Source: Cycas panzhihuaensis (lineage: Eukaryota > Cycadophyta). From it: a DNA stretch of 64,000 nt. Where the stretch lies: positions 220,665,741-220,729,740 of the forward strand of contig CM041465.1 in assembly GCA_023213395.1 (NCBI GenBank). The letters are read 5' to 3'. Below, in pieces: positions 52,341 through 64,000 of the stretch. A program made the translations under genes and the position numbers. Numbering within the stretch: position 1 is the first letter of the stretch; each line of letters begins with the position of its first letter. The notes beneath the pieces are model-generated. The model did not search any database and had not been told where the DNA came from. It saw only the letters and a list, made by a program, of their open reading frames with translations.

Positions 52341-55254
52341 CTTAATGGCAAAGATTAAAAAAATAATACAAAGAAAGTCACTCAAAAGAGTAAGACAATG
52401 GTTAGCCAATGTGGTCATCTAAATGTTTACTTGGACAAGGGTATTATTTTTTTAATTTAAGTAAACAGACCAACCCTAAAGAAAAGGAAAAAGAACTCAC
52501 TACATAAAGAACATTATCCCTATACGTGATGAAAGATGTTTGGTTTATGTAAAGGTCTAGGCCAAAATACTTACTTCAACATGGACCTTATTATTTTAAT
52601 CTAAGAAATAGACTGACCTTAGAAGAAATAATAAGAATTCACTACACAAGGAACATTATCATTATGAATGACGAAAGGTATTTATTTTATGTAACAGTCT
52701 AAGTATCTTCCAATGAGAGTTTTTAAAAACTTTATAATCACATCAATCTATTTCGCATATTTTCTTAAAATAAATTAATGTATTATTCCTTTTTTTGAAA
52801 ATGAAATCAAATAAATTAAACAAGGTATAAAGAGAATTCATAGCCAATTTAACCTTGAAGATGTGTATCTATTTGATGGCAAGCATGAACACTTCCTTCT
52901 TTGTTTAATTTCTCATTTCTGCCTACAAAACAATACTACAAAAACACTATTAATGCACCCATTTTGTATTAGAAAAAATCTAAATCCTACATAAAATCTA
53001 TCTAAGAGAAAATCAAAGATGAACTCATTAAAGATAATGAAATATATGAGTGGTACTAATAGGACACCATGAGTAATTCTTCTAAAGGGATGTTCAACAA
53101 GAAAAGAAAATCAAATTATAAAAGAATCAATTATGAGAGTGATAAATGAGATATAAACAATTAATCAACAATAAACATCAATCTAAAAACAAAAAATTAA
53201 TAAAATAATCAACTAAACAAATGTAAAGAAAAATTAATATAGAATAATACCGCAATATATCAAAAAAAGAGATCGATAATATTGCACATGTTTAGTATAA
53301 ATCAAGTGGCAAAGGAGAGGTGCAACACAGCAAATGTGATACCACGAGTCCAACAAAGAGAGACATGGTTATATCGTGCAAATAACAAGTAGATGTGCTG
53401 TATGAAATGCACAAGATTGTAGAAATATTCATCACAAAAATAGTATAAACATTGAAACACCCAAACAAATGCAATCCAATAACAGAGATATGCGATATAA
53501 TAGAAAAATTGCAAAGCATAGTGAAACAACGAGCCAAGTTCTGAAATCATGATCACAACAGATGAAACATGTGCTAATCATTAATCCAACAACAAAATCA
53601 AATCATAAATCAGATGTAAATTACCTTATTTAAGCATAAGTAAACAAGGGAATGACATGACTCCTCACTCTTAAGAGGCAAGGGTCAAGTGAAGCTTAAA
53701 AATGTGTATTTATAATGGATAAATTGAGAAAATAAATTCACAACATAAAGTCAATTTTTGAGATAAGCTATTTTTTAGGAATTATTGTGAAGTCATCCTC
53801 AAAAAACATAAAACAAAGCTATGAAAAGAGTCAAAATTATTAAAAGGATATAACTACCTCATACAAACTCTATTTTCGACTCATGACCACTCAATTCACA
53901 TATATTAAAAGAGATCTACACAATAAGCTATGTAAAAGAAACAATTACATTTAATACTAATATTAAAAATGTAAGATATATATATATATATATATATATA
54001 TGATTGAAAACTAACAAAAAAGAATGAAATTACAATAAAAAAATAGATGTTTGTTTTATGTGGCTCAATTTTATTGTAGCCCCAAAATATACGGAAAATA
54101 TTAGTAGATACATCACCATGTAAGAAATGTAATATGCATAAGCAAATCAAACAAATACTCAATCAAATGTAATATCAAGCAAAAGTTAAACAAATATAAA
54201 TAATCAAATATAGTATCAAGAAAATGACAAACAAACAAATGCATACCTAATATATAAAAAATGAAAATATAGTAGACGTTCCTTAGATTTTGGACAAGGG
54301 GGCAAATTTAGAAAACACCTCACACCTTCTAACTCATTTTCCCTCTCCAACCATGTATTACTCTCATTCTTAGATTTTGGTGATTCTCAAGAGCTAACTT
54401 TGGGATATCATTAGAAGACCCCCAACCAATGTACTTAGTCCCAAAGGGCCCCTTCTACCCAAAAACTACTACTAGATGCTACTAGGCATCTCACTTGCAA
54501 TAAACTCTTATCTACTCTTCCCAAATTGCACAAGTTTAACTAACTTCAAAATTAATATGTGCTTCTTACTCCATACCTATAACAAAATACATAGCCCAAG
54601 TACAAAATAGGTATGAACAAGTGTACATAATACAAATCACATTAGAATTTGCATTCAAAGAATCCCACTAAAATACATTTATTGAAGAAATTTCCTTTAC
54701 TAAGAAAAAGTGGGGAACTACATATGGTCCACTCATATCTAAATGCAATCTTAAGATGTTACAAGAAAAAGAACTACATAGAAAAGTCAAGCAAATAGAG
54801 CATCCTGGGAAGGAGAGAAAGCAACTGACGATATTTTCACAAAAGGTTCTTATCACACTTAAAATACAATATTGTGGCCTTTAATAAGTTGCCTTAATAA
54901 CTGCGTCAGACAACAACCTAATCAATTATTCATCTATTGTGTTGTTACAAGAAAATAGGAGGAGAATCATGCTTAACGACACAAGTTGATTATAATTTCC
55001 TAATGTGATCATGATCCATCACATAATGTTAAAATCTACTCATGAGTAGTTAATCAAATCGCAATCCACCCTAAGTTGAATGTCATATTATAATGTGTAG
55101 TCATCTTCATTGTGATCCACTACTAAATAATTAACCTAATCGCAATCCATTATTATATAGTCCAACCAATCACAATCTGTTAATGAATAGTCCTTCATTC
55201 TATAGCATATTTCTAACACGAGTTGATCATCTGGTACACTATTTATTTAGTGGG

Positions 55255-55460
55255 TTAGAGATTTTGAGGAATCATGTTCAAGAAAATTGATTTTAAGAAA
55301 GCTTATGACAAGTAAAATGGCCCCTTCATTTTCAAAATGCTACAATCCATTAAATTTTAAGGCAAATTCATCCTAAATAATGAATCTCAATAAATTCATT
55401 AGCACACACCATATACAACGGAACCACAACATGGTTTTCGGGCCTTTAAAATACTATAAG
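55255..55460 (+). repeat. Dispersed repeat, copy 1 (second copy at about 58,745-58,940)
   Basis: Both copies share ATCATGTTCA.GAAAATTGATTTT, GTAAAATGGCCC, CAAAATGCTA.AAT and AGCA..CAC....ACAA in the same order over about 200 bp, with many differences. It matches no family I recognise. It may be an old LTR or untranslated transposon sequence. Confidence 0.6.
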
Positions 55461-55871
55461 GCAAGGCAATAAATACAAATTATGAGCCATAAATTAACAG
55501 CCTGGCAAAGATTATATACAAATGTTTAGATGGATATCTATGCAATTTCACTTTAGATGAGCAAGGTCATTGGCATAAATGGTTGCATCTAGTGGAAAGG
55601 TGGTCTAACACGACATACCACTCAACAATTTGAATGCCATCATTCAAGGCCCTCTATAGGTACAATATTTTCATTGATGATTCATACCATAGCCTAGTTT
55701 TAAGGCACCCACAATTAGAATCCAAATGCAACAAATAGAAGTTATCCCTCACATTCTCAAAGATAATCTAAACACTAGGGAATATAATAAAATAAGAAAA
55801 TGATCAACATGGATCTAAAAGGCAATTTCAAGTGGAAGGTCAAGTATTTTGTAAGAATGTAACCATACAAA

Positions 55872-55945
55872 TTAATAACATTAAAGAAGTCCAAGAAGCA
55901 TAAATTAGTAGCATTAAAGAAGTTCAAGAAGCATTAATTATAGCC
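55872..55945 (+). repeat. Short tandem duplication around AAGAAGTCCAAGAAGCAT
   Basis: CATTAAAGAAGTCCAAGAAG is repeated as CATTAAAGAAGTTCAAGAAG about 40 bp later. Confidence 0.7.
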
Positions 55946-55979
55946 AAACTTCAACAAACCCTAACAAATATAGAGAAAA

Positions 55980-56330
55980 AGAGGCAAAGTGGCATATGAG
56001 CTTGAACTACCTTTGACAAGGATTCATAATTTCTTTCATGTGCCCTGCGTAAATAAAAAGGTTGGAGACAAGGTAGTAGCTCAATTACCCCTACCTAGAT
56101 TAGGTGAAAGTGACCCACTTATCATCAAGCCAAAAGGAATTCTAAATATGTTATCCAAATGGAAGTGGAACAAGCAAATCAATGACTATTCGATTAAATG
56201 GAAAAACATGGATATGGAAGATGCAACTTAGGAAAAAGCTTCTTTATGGCAATACCATCCACAAGTTCCCATGCTTTGAGATCATTGCATGTCTAGAGGG
56301 GGGAACCTACAACATGCAATCTCATCAACT
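55980..56330 (+). pseudogene. Chromovirus (Ty3) integrase C-terminus with chromodomain, fragment
   Basis: The open frame 55,989-56,231 reads AYELELPLTRIHNFFHVPCV, the signature that closes the integrase of plant chromoviruses. NDYSIKWKNMDMEDAT follows, which is the second half of a chromodomain (Y.VKWK....E.AT.E). After a stop the homology goes on for a few codons. Everything upstream in pol is missing. Chromodomains steer integration to marked chromatin. This lineage differs from elements A, B and C. Confidence 0.75.
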
Positions 56331-56480
56331 TGGTTGTTCTTGTAAGGCCAACCACAATAACATCCCATATTTTTTAAGGCAAAGCATGTCAAGAGGGTGG
56401 GATCACAACATGTCGTCTCATCAACTAAGTTGTTCTTCTAAGGCCAACATCCTAGAAGGCCACCTATACAATGTTGGCTT
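56287..56480 (+). repeat. 98-bp tandem duplication at the end of the chromovirus fragment
   Basis: GCATGTCTAGAGGGGGGAAC followed by TCTCATCAACTTGGTTGTTC recurs 98 bp later as GCATGTCAAGAGGGTGGGAT followed by TCTCATCAACTAAGTTGTTC. Confidence 0.8.
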
Positions 56481-56499
56481 CCCATTTATCCAATGATTA

Positions 56500-58744
56500 A
56501 GATCTAGATCTTTGTAGCAGATGACTTTTGCTTTGTTCACTTATTAATTATACAGAGGCCAACTACTACCCAACCATGCATATGTAGAGCTTCGAGGGTC
56601 TCATTGAAGGAATCATTAGTTTCTAAATTTTTTCTTTGGCTCTCTAGATGAATTCTTGGAGGAACCCTTGTTCAAAAAAAAGAATACTAGATCTATAGCC
56701 AAACTCAATAAACAATTTACGTCATAGTTAAATTATGATAATTGTTTAAGACATTGCATTTTTTGAAGTTGTACTCTCCAATAATCTATAATTTAATCCA
56801 AGTTTGACATTTTACTAATAATTGTCTTTGTATATGTGCTATCTTATTAGTAGGAATTACTAATTTCAATAATAGTTAGTAGGTAATCCCTATTAGTTTT
56901 GTTGCATTTGTTGTTTGGAGTTTGAAAATTATTAGACCGATTAACAACGATAAACTTGGCAAAATCTAAACCACAATGTTGACTCCCTATTTCTATATGC
57001 ATCTAATATTCATTGTAGATTTCAATTGAGTTCTGAGATAAATAAATATTTGTATGTTCTTTATGGTCATAAATATTCCAAGAGACAGTTTATAGTGCTT
57101 TTTTTCTTGTCCTCTTCTTCATTTTATTTTATTTGTTGGCAATACTTCACCGTAAGCACACAATATGTCCAAAAGAAATACTAAGTTGCTCAATCAACTT
57201 ACGGGGCTAGTCGACTAGATGACTTTAATGATTAATTGATAATTGAGTGGTGATTGAAGGTTATGGTTGAACAAAATAGCACCTAAGCCACTATCTTGTT
57301 GTGATTCTATGCACTATTTGTAATTGCAAGCAAAATCAATACCTTGGAAATCTATAAATAAGAAAAAGAATCCGATGATAAGGATGGTTCTCTCTTTAGG
57401 ATTTCCTATAGGTTAGAACAACACCACTTACTTTGTAACCATCCTCTATTTTAAGGCTTTATTAGTGAGAGCAATAAAGTCTGAAAATAGAATGAAACAA
57501 GTACAATAAAAATGAATTGACAATGCAATTTACTTATGTATTGTGTATCTATGTGTTCAATGCTTGGTTGGATGCAATGTTGTTGGAAAAGAATAAGAAG
57601 TGATCTACAAATACAAACAAAAAAGTTTAAATGGTGCAATAATTGAAGGGCACCTACACACCCAAGGATCTACATCTACAATTATGATGAAAAACATGGA
57701 AGAAATCACACAATGGCAACTCCCTATATTAAATTGATTTCACAAATGATAAAAAGATACATTGGTTAGAGCCTCAATTTATGCTCCAGATAGGGGTCCT
57801 AATTACATTATTGCATAATCCTTCATTAACCTAGAAAAACCAAATATGACATAATGCTAACCCCTCAAACTAATGCATAGACCTCGGGCCTAGAGACAAA
57901 ATAGACCACAACATACGCCTAACTCTATGTTATGTTCAAGTACATAACATTGAGCATGAAGGAACTTATATGATTAACCACATTTTTATACCTTTATATA
58001 GATACACATAGAGTTCATAGTACCCAACAAAGCCTAATGTGACTAAATTACAAAGCCAAAGGGGTTAGAATAACAACGTAGCTTTGTTAGATAAAAGAAG
58101 GGCATAGTGGTTCCAAGTTTTTCTTCCAAACTCTTCTAAAAAAACTAATCACGAAGGGCATCTCAAACCTTAAATAGGCGGGGTGGGAATTATCGCCTCC
58201 TTAAGGGAGATTGTATAGAAGCTTATTACTCACCAATAAAATTATCCAAGCCATAAAAGCTTCATATTTGGTAATGTTATCGAGGGCAATAACCACACAG
58301 ACTTGGATTATGACCAAAAAACTTCATATTTGGTAAAGATACAATGTTGATGCTCCATGGAAATCAAAGGAGTTGAATGACACCTAGAATCACACAATAC
58401 TAGAGATATGGTAATAGTTTCCCTTGTCAATTCTACAAGGACAAAATTTCACTAAAATAGATCTCTTGAAAATATATCACAAAGTTTTGGGGGTGAAAAA
58501 TACTAAAATCAAAGTAAGCCAACAAAACATCAAACACATTCTACAAGGTGGTGACCTAAAGCTTGGTAACAAATTGGAGACCTCTTGCTTTGTTGAATGT
58601 CACCAATATTGGCCAAGCCCCAAACATATTGCCCTTGAAATGGCAAGGGTGAAGCAAATTACTTTTATCAAGGGTTGATATATCCTAGATAATTTCATAA
58701 CGATATGGAAATACTTGAAGTAGGTTAGAGCTTTAGGTGGTGGG
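56500..58744. other. Non-coding stretch
   Basis: No gene or transposon domain is recognised. Open frames such as 58,424-58,678 match no family I know. Confidence 0.45.
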
Positions 58745-58940
58745 TTAGATCTTTCCAATAATCATGTTCATGAAAATTGATTTTTTAAAACTTCTGACAG
58801 GTAAAATGGCCCTTAACCCTCAAAATGCTATAATTGATTGGGTTTCGAGACAAATCTATCAAAATGATAAATTTGTGCATATTCCTTAGCATGCACTACT
58901 ACCAATGGAAGCATGGCATAGGGCTTTGGGTACCATGGGA
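58745..58940 (+). repeat. Dispersed repeat, copy 2
   Basis: Partner of 55,255-55,460, in the same orientation and about 3.5 kb apart. Confidence 0.6.
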
Positions 58941-61658
58941 CAAAATAGTCCTCCATATTGTGCCATGTATAGGCTAATTGCCGATGCTATAGGCTATACT
59001 TCATGAAGCAAAATCCAACACTTTTTACCGACATGATAAGAAAAATATCCAATTGATTAATGACCATTTGCTAATAGCACATTTCTTACAAAGCAACTAA
59101 ATCAAAAGGTTACTAGCGACATCATGGGAGCAACTCAAACTTTCTATGATGCTTGAAACTCCAAGAACGATGAAAATAAATAGTGTGCCATCCTCAATGT
59201 TAAGATTGGGCACCTAACTAGGCACAATAAAATGGCTTAATCTAGATCAAATCTAAGGAAAAATTTTAAACCCCTAAGCATTTCCTTCTGCTTCATGTCT
59301 TCAATACTTGAGATATGAAATGATATAATTACCATATAAGAGAATATAAGAACACCAAAATAATGTCTCTAGCGAAATTATAGATATATCTAATTTGCAC
59401 AAAAAAGTTATTTGCCATGTAAACTCATTATTATTGCTGTGTTGGCTTGGGTTGGTTGCATGTTGCCATTAGCATTAAGATCAAGTTTAGTATGGGTTGG
59501 GTGCATGCTTCCATCATAGAGGGCATTCAAGAAGGTGAATGAAGGTCAAGATGTCAAGTTTGATATTTTATAGAGGTATGCAGTTTTGGAATTCCAACAC
59601 AAGCGCAAATCAAAGCAACAAAAAGCGAATAGGGAGAGATCATTCTAAAAGCAATTCTAAATAGGAAAGGCACCCTATCGACGACTCAACTCTTTTCTTA
59701 TGCATGTTCAATAAACAATGGCCAGAATGCCTCAGGCAATAAAAAATAATCCAACTAAATGGTGGATAAGGTGTGCACCCAGTCCAAGGCTAGATCTACT
59801 ATAGGGTCCCAACACTCCTTGACACACTGTGTTTGTTAGCTTGGGCATATGGTCATGTCACCATATTTGTTGTTGTCTCGAAAACAATAGTTTGTTATGA
59901 TGATGATGTTGGGCAGTGCATATGATAGCAAATTTTCATATTTCCTTGACTCACCCTCAAGGTGGTAGTGATCCCCACTTGACCACCCTTTTTTGTCCTC
60001 GTCATATGTAATCCTTGCTATTGATAAAATGATCATTTTAACCAACAAAAGAAACTAATAATAAATAGATCATTCAATTTCACATAACTTCTATCACATG
60101 CTCGGGCAATGAAGAATGCAACCATAAAAATGGAAACAAAACCTGCACAAAACACCATTGTTGGCATCAATTAGAAGCAACTATTTTTAGGAAAATTGCA
60201 CTGATGTCAATAGAATGCCCAAACCAAATCACTGATAAAAACTTTACAATAGCTTTGAAAGCTTAACTGCAATGACGGCCATCACCGACCACAACCATTA
60301 CCTTTAGTTAAAGATTTGACTTTGGACTTGGTTTGATGCATGTTCCAGGGATGATTTTATTGCATCCTTTGTCAACTACACGAAAGCTTTTATGATATAG
60401 CTTTGAAGATTTAAAGATCTATCTTGCATGGGCTTTCCCATGCCTCTCTCTGATCAATCCTAGGTTTGTCTCTTTTTCCCCACTGTCATGCCAAGTTCTT
60501 ATCCATCTCAAAGCTCTCTGTGAACATTTCACATGCACTGAATATTTACCAATAATATAAGATCTGCTATGATCATTCCTAACTGAACTCCTGGTGGGAA
60601 GTGGCATCCCAATTGTCTGTCATAAAGTACTAGCTTGACCGTCCATGAAAAGGGAAGACCACAGCTTGACTTCAATGAATTAATGAAAATTAACCTTCAA
60701 CTAAACTGCTGTGGTAACCAACCCTAACATTCTTTCACTTAGCCAAGGCATAATTGATCCCTCAAAGTCATTCAAATCTAGCTTTCTGCTAGACTAGAAA
60801 ATGGTTGGAGTGCTTCACTACATTTTATGACAAGACCCTTGTAATCATCCAAATGCTCTGTATAATCAAGTCACCTGTGAGCAATTTCCTCAGAACCTTT
60901 TAAAGTATATAACACTCTGCCGAACTTGCACTGCAAATCAACTAACTGTTAAGATAGTGTTGTGAACACCAAACCATCCCCTAGCAATCAAAACTACTCA
61001 TCAGACAAAGGCCTGTGTACCAATGCCTACTGGGATGCAACATGTTTAGTGCAGTGGTGTATTGAAGCAAACAAGTACCAGATACAACATAAAACAAGGA
61101 TTGTGGATGCATGCAGGGTTCACATACAACATGGAAAGAAAGAACTGAATTTAAGTGCGAGGTCCCTTCGGAGAATCACAGAACTATGAAATGCAGATTT
61201 CACCAAAATGAAGTCAATTTTAACAAAAGCAAAGACCTGCTCTCATAGGAAGAACGTTAGTGATTGAACATGCCAAGAGAAGCCAGCCCTTCCACAAGTG
61301 TGACTGATAGAATGGCTTCTAAAAAACTATACTTATGCTTTACTATTGTACATGTGAATCCAATTATTTCAAGGGCCCTGTATGCCTTCCAAAGATCAGT
61401 CTAACGAACATTTCAGCTCTACACCTTCCAGCCAATTCTCACATTTTGTGTATAAAAAGCCTGCTTCAAAAGAGCTGGATTTCAAGACTATGGTTATTGA
61501 ACATCAACTTTTGCATATGTTCTTGGCACTGGCAGCCAATTAGTTAGTATGTTTCTGTGATATGATGCCATTACACATCGATTTCATTCAATGGCCCTGC
61601 TAATGAGCCAAATACATAACAGTTGCATCCACAGACCAGCAGAGTGCAGGCACATACT
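58941..61658. other. Non-coding stretch, right part probably 3' flank and 3' UTR of PP1
   Basis: No gene is recognised. The last few hundred bases (above about 61,300) would be the 3' UTR of the minus-strand PP1 gene if the final exon at 61,659-61,682 is right. The polyadenylation site could not be fixed. Confidence 0.4.
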
Positions 61659-62995
61659 CTAATCTTTGCTCCCTTGTAGTGCCTGAACAAATAAAACATA
61701 TCAAATTAGTATGATTGCCTAGGTGAGATATAACACCAATAATTGATCATGCATGCTTGCTCAAAGCAGAAAAAGACCAAACATGGAGTGACACGACACT
61801 CCTACATATACCTACATATTCACTTGGCTCTAAAATACCAATCTGTAAGGGCAGCCAAATGCATCCAATTTTTAGCAGATACAGTTTCACAGTAACTTTG
61901 GAAAACATTTGCAAAGAGCTTAATAGTCTTTTACCTGATACATTGTCACAAATGTATTAAGATTTAATGTTTGGAATAATACCAGCCCAACTGACAAAGA
62001 AATCTCAACAAATACTTCGAAAAGTAAATCTGAATCCGAATGGAAGAAATGACTGTAGTTCATATATATATAGTTCCTTTTCATAGGAAGTCTAAACCAA
62101 ATAAAAGGGAAATATGAAGTAGCCATTCACCTTTCGAGGAGGCGTCCCTGGTCTAGATACATTAGCGTTACCAAATCCAAGTTTTCCCTTTTTCTCAGCT
62201 GGCTTTAAAATCTGGAATGAGCACATCAATGTTTCGTCAACACTCATCAAAGCACCTGCATTGTCAAATTCTCCACAATAATTTGGAGCTGAAAATATAG
62301 TAACCAGCTGCCTTTTTGCAAAGAACTCGTACCCATCTTCAACCACCTGAAATTGAAGTTACAATTTCATCCATTCAGTATTCTGAAGTGAAGGGGGAAA
62401 AAAGCAAACACACTTAAAGATACTAGGCAACACACCTGGTGAGCTCGGCAGATAAGATCCAGATCATGCTTCTGTAGAAATTCAGTGACCTTATCCGGTC
62501 CAAATGTGTACGATACACCTCTGTCATTCTCACCCCAACCTTCAATATCCTTATCTGGATCAGCCCAAAGAAGATCACACAAGAGACCCTGATCTGGCAC
62601 ATCGGTGGGCCGTGCAATATTTCTGATCTGATCCAAGTGATTCAAATCAGGAGAAAGGCCACCATGCATACAAAGAATCTTCTCGTCAATAAGTGCAGCA
62701 ACAGGCAAACAGTTGAAACAATCTGTGAAAATCTTCCACAGACGAACATTGAACCTTCGCTTACATTCATCATAGAAACCATATATTCTGTTGATGGAAG
62801 CACACTCGTGATTTCCCCTCAAGAGGAAAAAGTTTTCTGGGTATTTGATCTTGTAGGCAAGGAGAAGACATATTGTCTCCAAACTTTGCTTTCCACGATC
62901 CACGTAGTCACCCAGAAACAAATAATTTGCTGAAGGTGGAAAGCCACCATACTCAAATAGCCTCAAGAGGTCGGAGTACTGTCCATGGATGTCAC
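61659..62995 (-). CDS. Serine/threonine protein phosphatase PP1 catalytic subunit, exons 2-4 (5' exon outside the window)
   Basis: Three minus-strand exons are inferred. The first, 62,995-62,436 (560 bp), runs from [18 protein letters not shown] to LDLICRAHQ. The second, 62,346-62,131 (216 bp), runs from [15 protein letters not shown] to RPGTPPRK. The third is a short last exon, 61,682-61,659, reading ALQGSKD and a stop. Splice sites are CAG|GTGACATC, CACCAG|GTGTG, TTCAG|GTGGTT, AAAG|GTGAAT and GTTCAG|GCACTA. The metal- and phosphate-binding motifs [14 protein letters not shown] and RGNHE are all intact, as is [14 protein letters not shown]. The spacing and length fit PP1, which dephosphorylates Ser/Thr in nucleus and cytosol under control of regulatory subunits. 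The N-terminal about 60 residues are encoded by an exon to the right, beyond 64,000. It is not PP2[21 protein letters not shown] is the PP1 form. The last exon is the least certain part. Confidence 0.9.
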
Positions 62996-64000
62996 CTGTT
63001 GTCCAAGCAACTCAGAAACTTAGAGAACGTTCCATCATGAAAAACAAACATTGAAAGGAAAAAATAAAATTCAAAAAAGATATGGAACGACTACTAAATT
63101 TGCTTCCACCCCGCAAACCTCCTTGCCATAGGTTACAACCAAAATTATCACTGCAGCTCCAAAAGATGTAAATTCCTATAAAAAACCAAATCCAGCCTAA
63201 AAAGCGACCAACAGAATTGGACTTTCATTCATTGGTATAATGCAATCAAACATTAACAAAATAAGCACCCCTAACAAGGATTGAAACCTATAAAACAACT
63301 TTCATACAGATCAATTAAAATAAAAGGTGGAAGAACCTCAATCAAGAACAGACCAAGGACACAACTTGAGTTTTAAAATACCCAAGTGACAACTACTGAA
63401 TTTGCTTTCCTCCTGACAACCTCTTTGCCACAGATTACAACCAAAATTATCACCGCAAAGTCCAAATGAAACAAATTCATATAAAAACCAAATCCAACCT
63501 AAAAAATTACCGACAGAAGGTGACTTCTGTTGCTTGTTATAATGGGAGCAAACGGTAGCAAAATAAGTAAGCCTACTAAAACAACTTTCATACAGATCAA
63601 TCAAAACAAAGCATGCAAGTACCTAAATCAAGAACAAACATACCAAGAGCACAAGTTTCAGTTCAACATATTCTTCAACAAACAAAAGAGATTGTCTAGT
63701 AATAGAGTTTCTGATCTCTCACCTAGTAATACAAAATACAAAATGATTCAACAGCAATGATTCTTGCTACTCCCTGTTCAGTTCAAAAATAAATAACTCC
63801 AATTGTACAAACTGAAGCTTCCATTGCATATCCAAGAATATGTAGTTTTTTTAGTTTATATTCCAAAAATGAAAAACATTTTTGTATTTTGCCAATTATT
63901 TTCAAATAGCATATCTAAAGTTTAAAAATTTAAAGTACACGGAAAAGTTAGCAGCATTGTTACCATGAAATGCATATCGCACCGTTCTCCAAGAGCAAAA
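62996..64000 (-). other. PP1 intron 1 (3' part), with a tandem duplication
   Basis: No exon coding the PP1 N-terminus is found between 62,996 and the window edge, so the intron is longer than 1 kb. It contains two direct copies of a segment of about 300 bp. Small open frames here are not genes. Confidence 0.6.
63086..63680. repeat. Tandem duplication of about 300 bp inside PP1 intron 1
   Basis: CTACTAAATTTGCTTCCACC near 63,091 recurs as CTACTGAATTTGCTTTCCTC near 63,391. GGTTACAACCAAAATTATCA recurs as GATTACAACCAAAATTATCA, and AACAACTTTCATACAGATCA occurs in both units. The period is 299-300 bp with moderate divergence. Confidence 0.85.

Larger units (their letters stand above)
52341..55979. 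other. Non-coding AT-rich stretch
   Basis: No gene is recognised. It includes a short (AT)n tract at 53,976-54,001, one copy of a dispersed repeat at about 55,255-55,460 and a 46-bp tandem duplication at about 55,872-55,945. Confidence 0.5.

Noticed and set aside
58424-58678. Open frame reading FTKIDLLKIYHKV, reminiscent of an RT palm (FTKIDL..GYHQ)
   Set aside because: Only six residues match, and no other RT motif occurs before or after at the expected distances.
60419-60607. Minus-strand open frame of 62 codons near the PP1 3' flank
   Set aside because: No recognisable domain and short. Such frames are expected by chance in this stretch.
63338-63604. Minus-strand open frame of 88 codons upstream of the PP1 exons, as candidate PP1 N-terminus
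   Set aside because: It has no similarity to the PP1 N-terminal region and lies within the tandemly duplicated intron segment.

Overview
The window looks like a transposon-rich stretch of a large nuclear plant genome. The evidence is LTR retrotransposons of plant lineages (a Tat-like Ty3 family, a chromovirus, Ty1/copia), plant mobile domain (PMD) sequences, a 7-kb microsatellite, and one intron-containing host gene, a type-1 protein phosphatase (PP1) catalytic subunit. Species cannot be read from the sequence. A seed plant, perhaps a gymnosperm, is a guess from the transposon load and long introns.

Layout. (1) About 1-10,472, plus strand: element A, a decayed Tat-like Ty3 element (gag, protease, RT, RNase H, integrase, then an unusual 3' region), with a candidate 3' LTR starting at 10,473. 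(2) About 10.5-16.3 kb: LTR-like and non-coding DNA where two elements meet tail to tail, with a possible tRNA-derived SINE at about 13.1 kb. (3) 16,318-33,478, minus strand: element B, a second diverged copy of the same family. It carries a 257-bp solo-LTR-like insertion (19,791-20,047) and a 7-kb TA/TG/CA microsatellite (20,799-27,853). (4) About 33.5-36.6 kb, minus strand: gag-protease of an unrelated Ty3 family. (5) 40.06-43.4 kb, minus strand: a copia element lacking its integrase. (6) 46.98-52.34 kb, plus strand: a full-order but broken copia element. (7) 52-61 kb: AT-rich non-coding DNA with a chromovirus tail and several small duplications. (8) 61,659 to the right edge, minus strand: the 3' part of the PP1 gene.

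The most interesting content is the 3' region shared by elements A and B. Between pol and the 3' LTR, both copies carry an antisense gene with a PMD signature, an acidic linker and a coiled-coil-like tail. In both copies it has a TATA-like box at the matching upstream position and an intron of about 125-135 nt with conserved borders and phase. A separate sense-strand RNase H-like ORF of the archaeal-like (aRNH) type lies beyond it. The two copies validate each other: homology is collinear from gag to the polypurine tract, one copy supplies the empty site for the solo-LTR-like insertion, and one supplies the unexpanded state of the giant microsatellite. The microsatellite sits exactly where pol and the antisense PMD gene converge.

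All transposon genes here are interrupted by stops, frameshifts or catalytic substitutions. PP1 is the only gene that looks intact and functional within the window.
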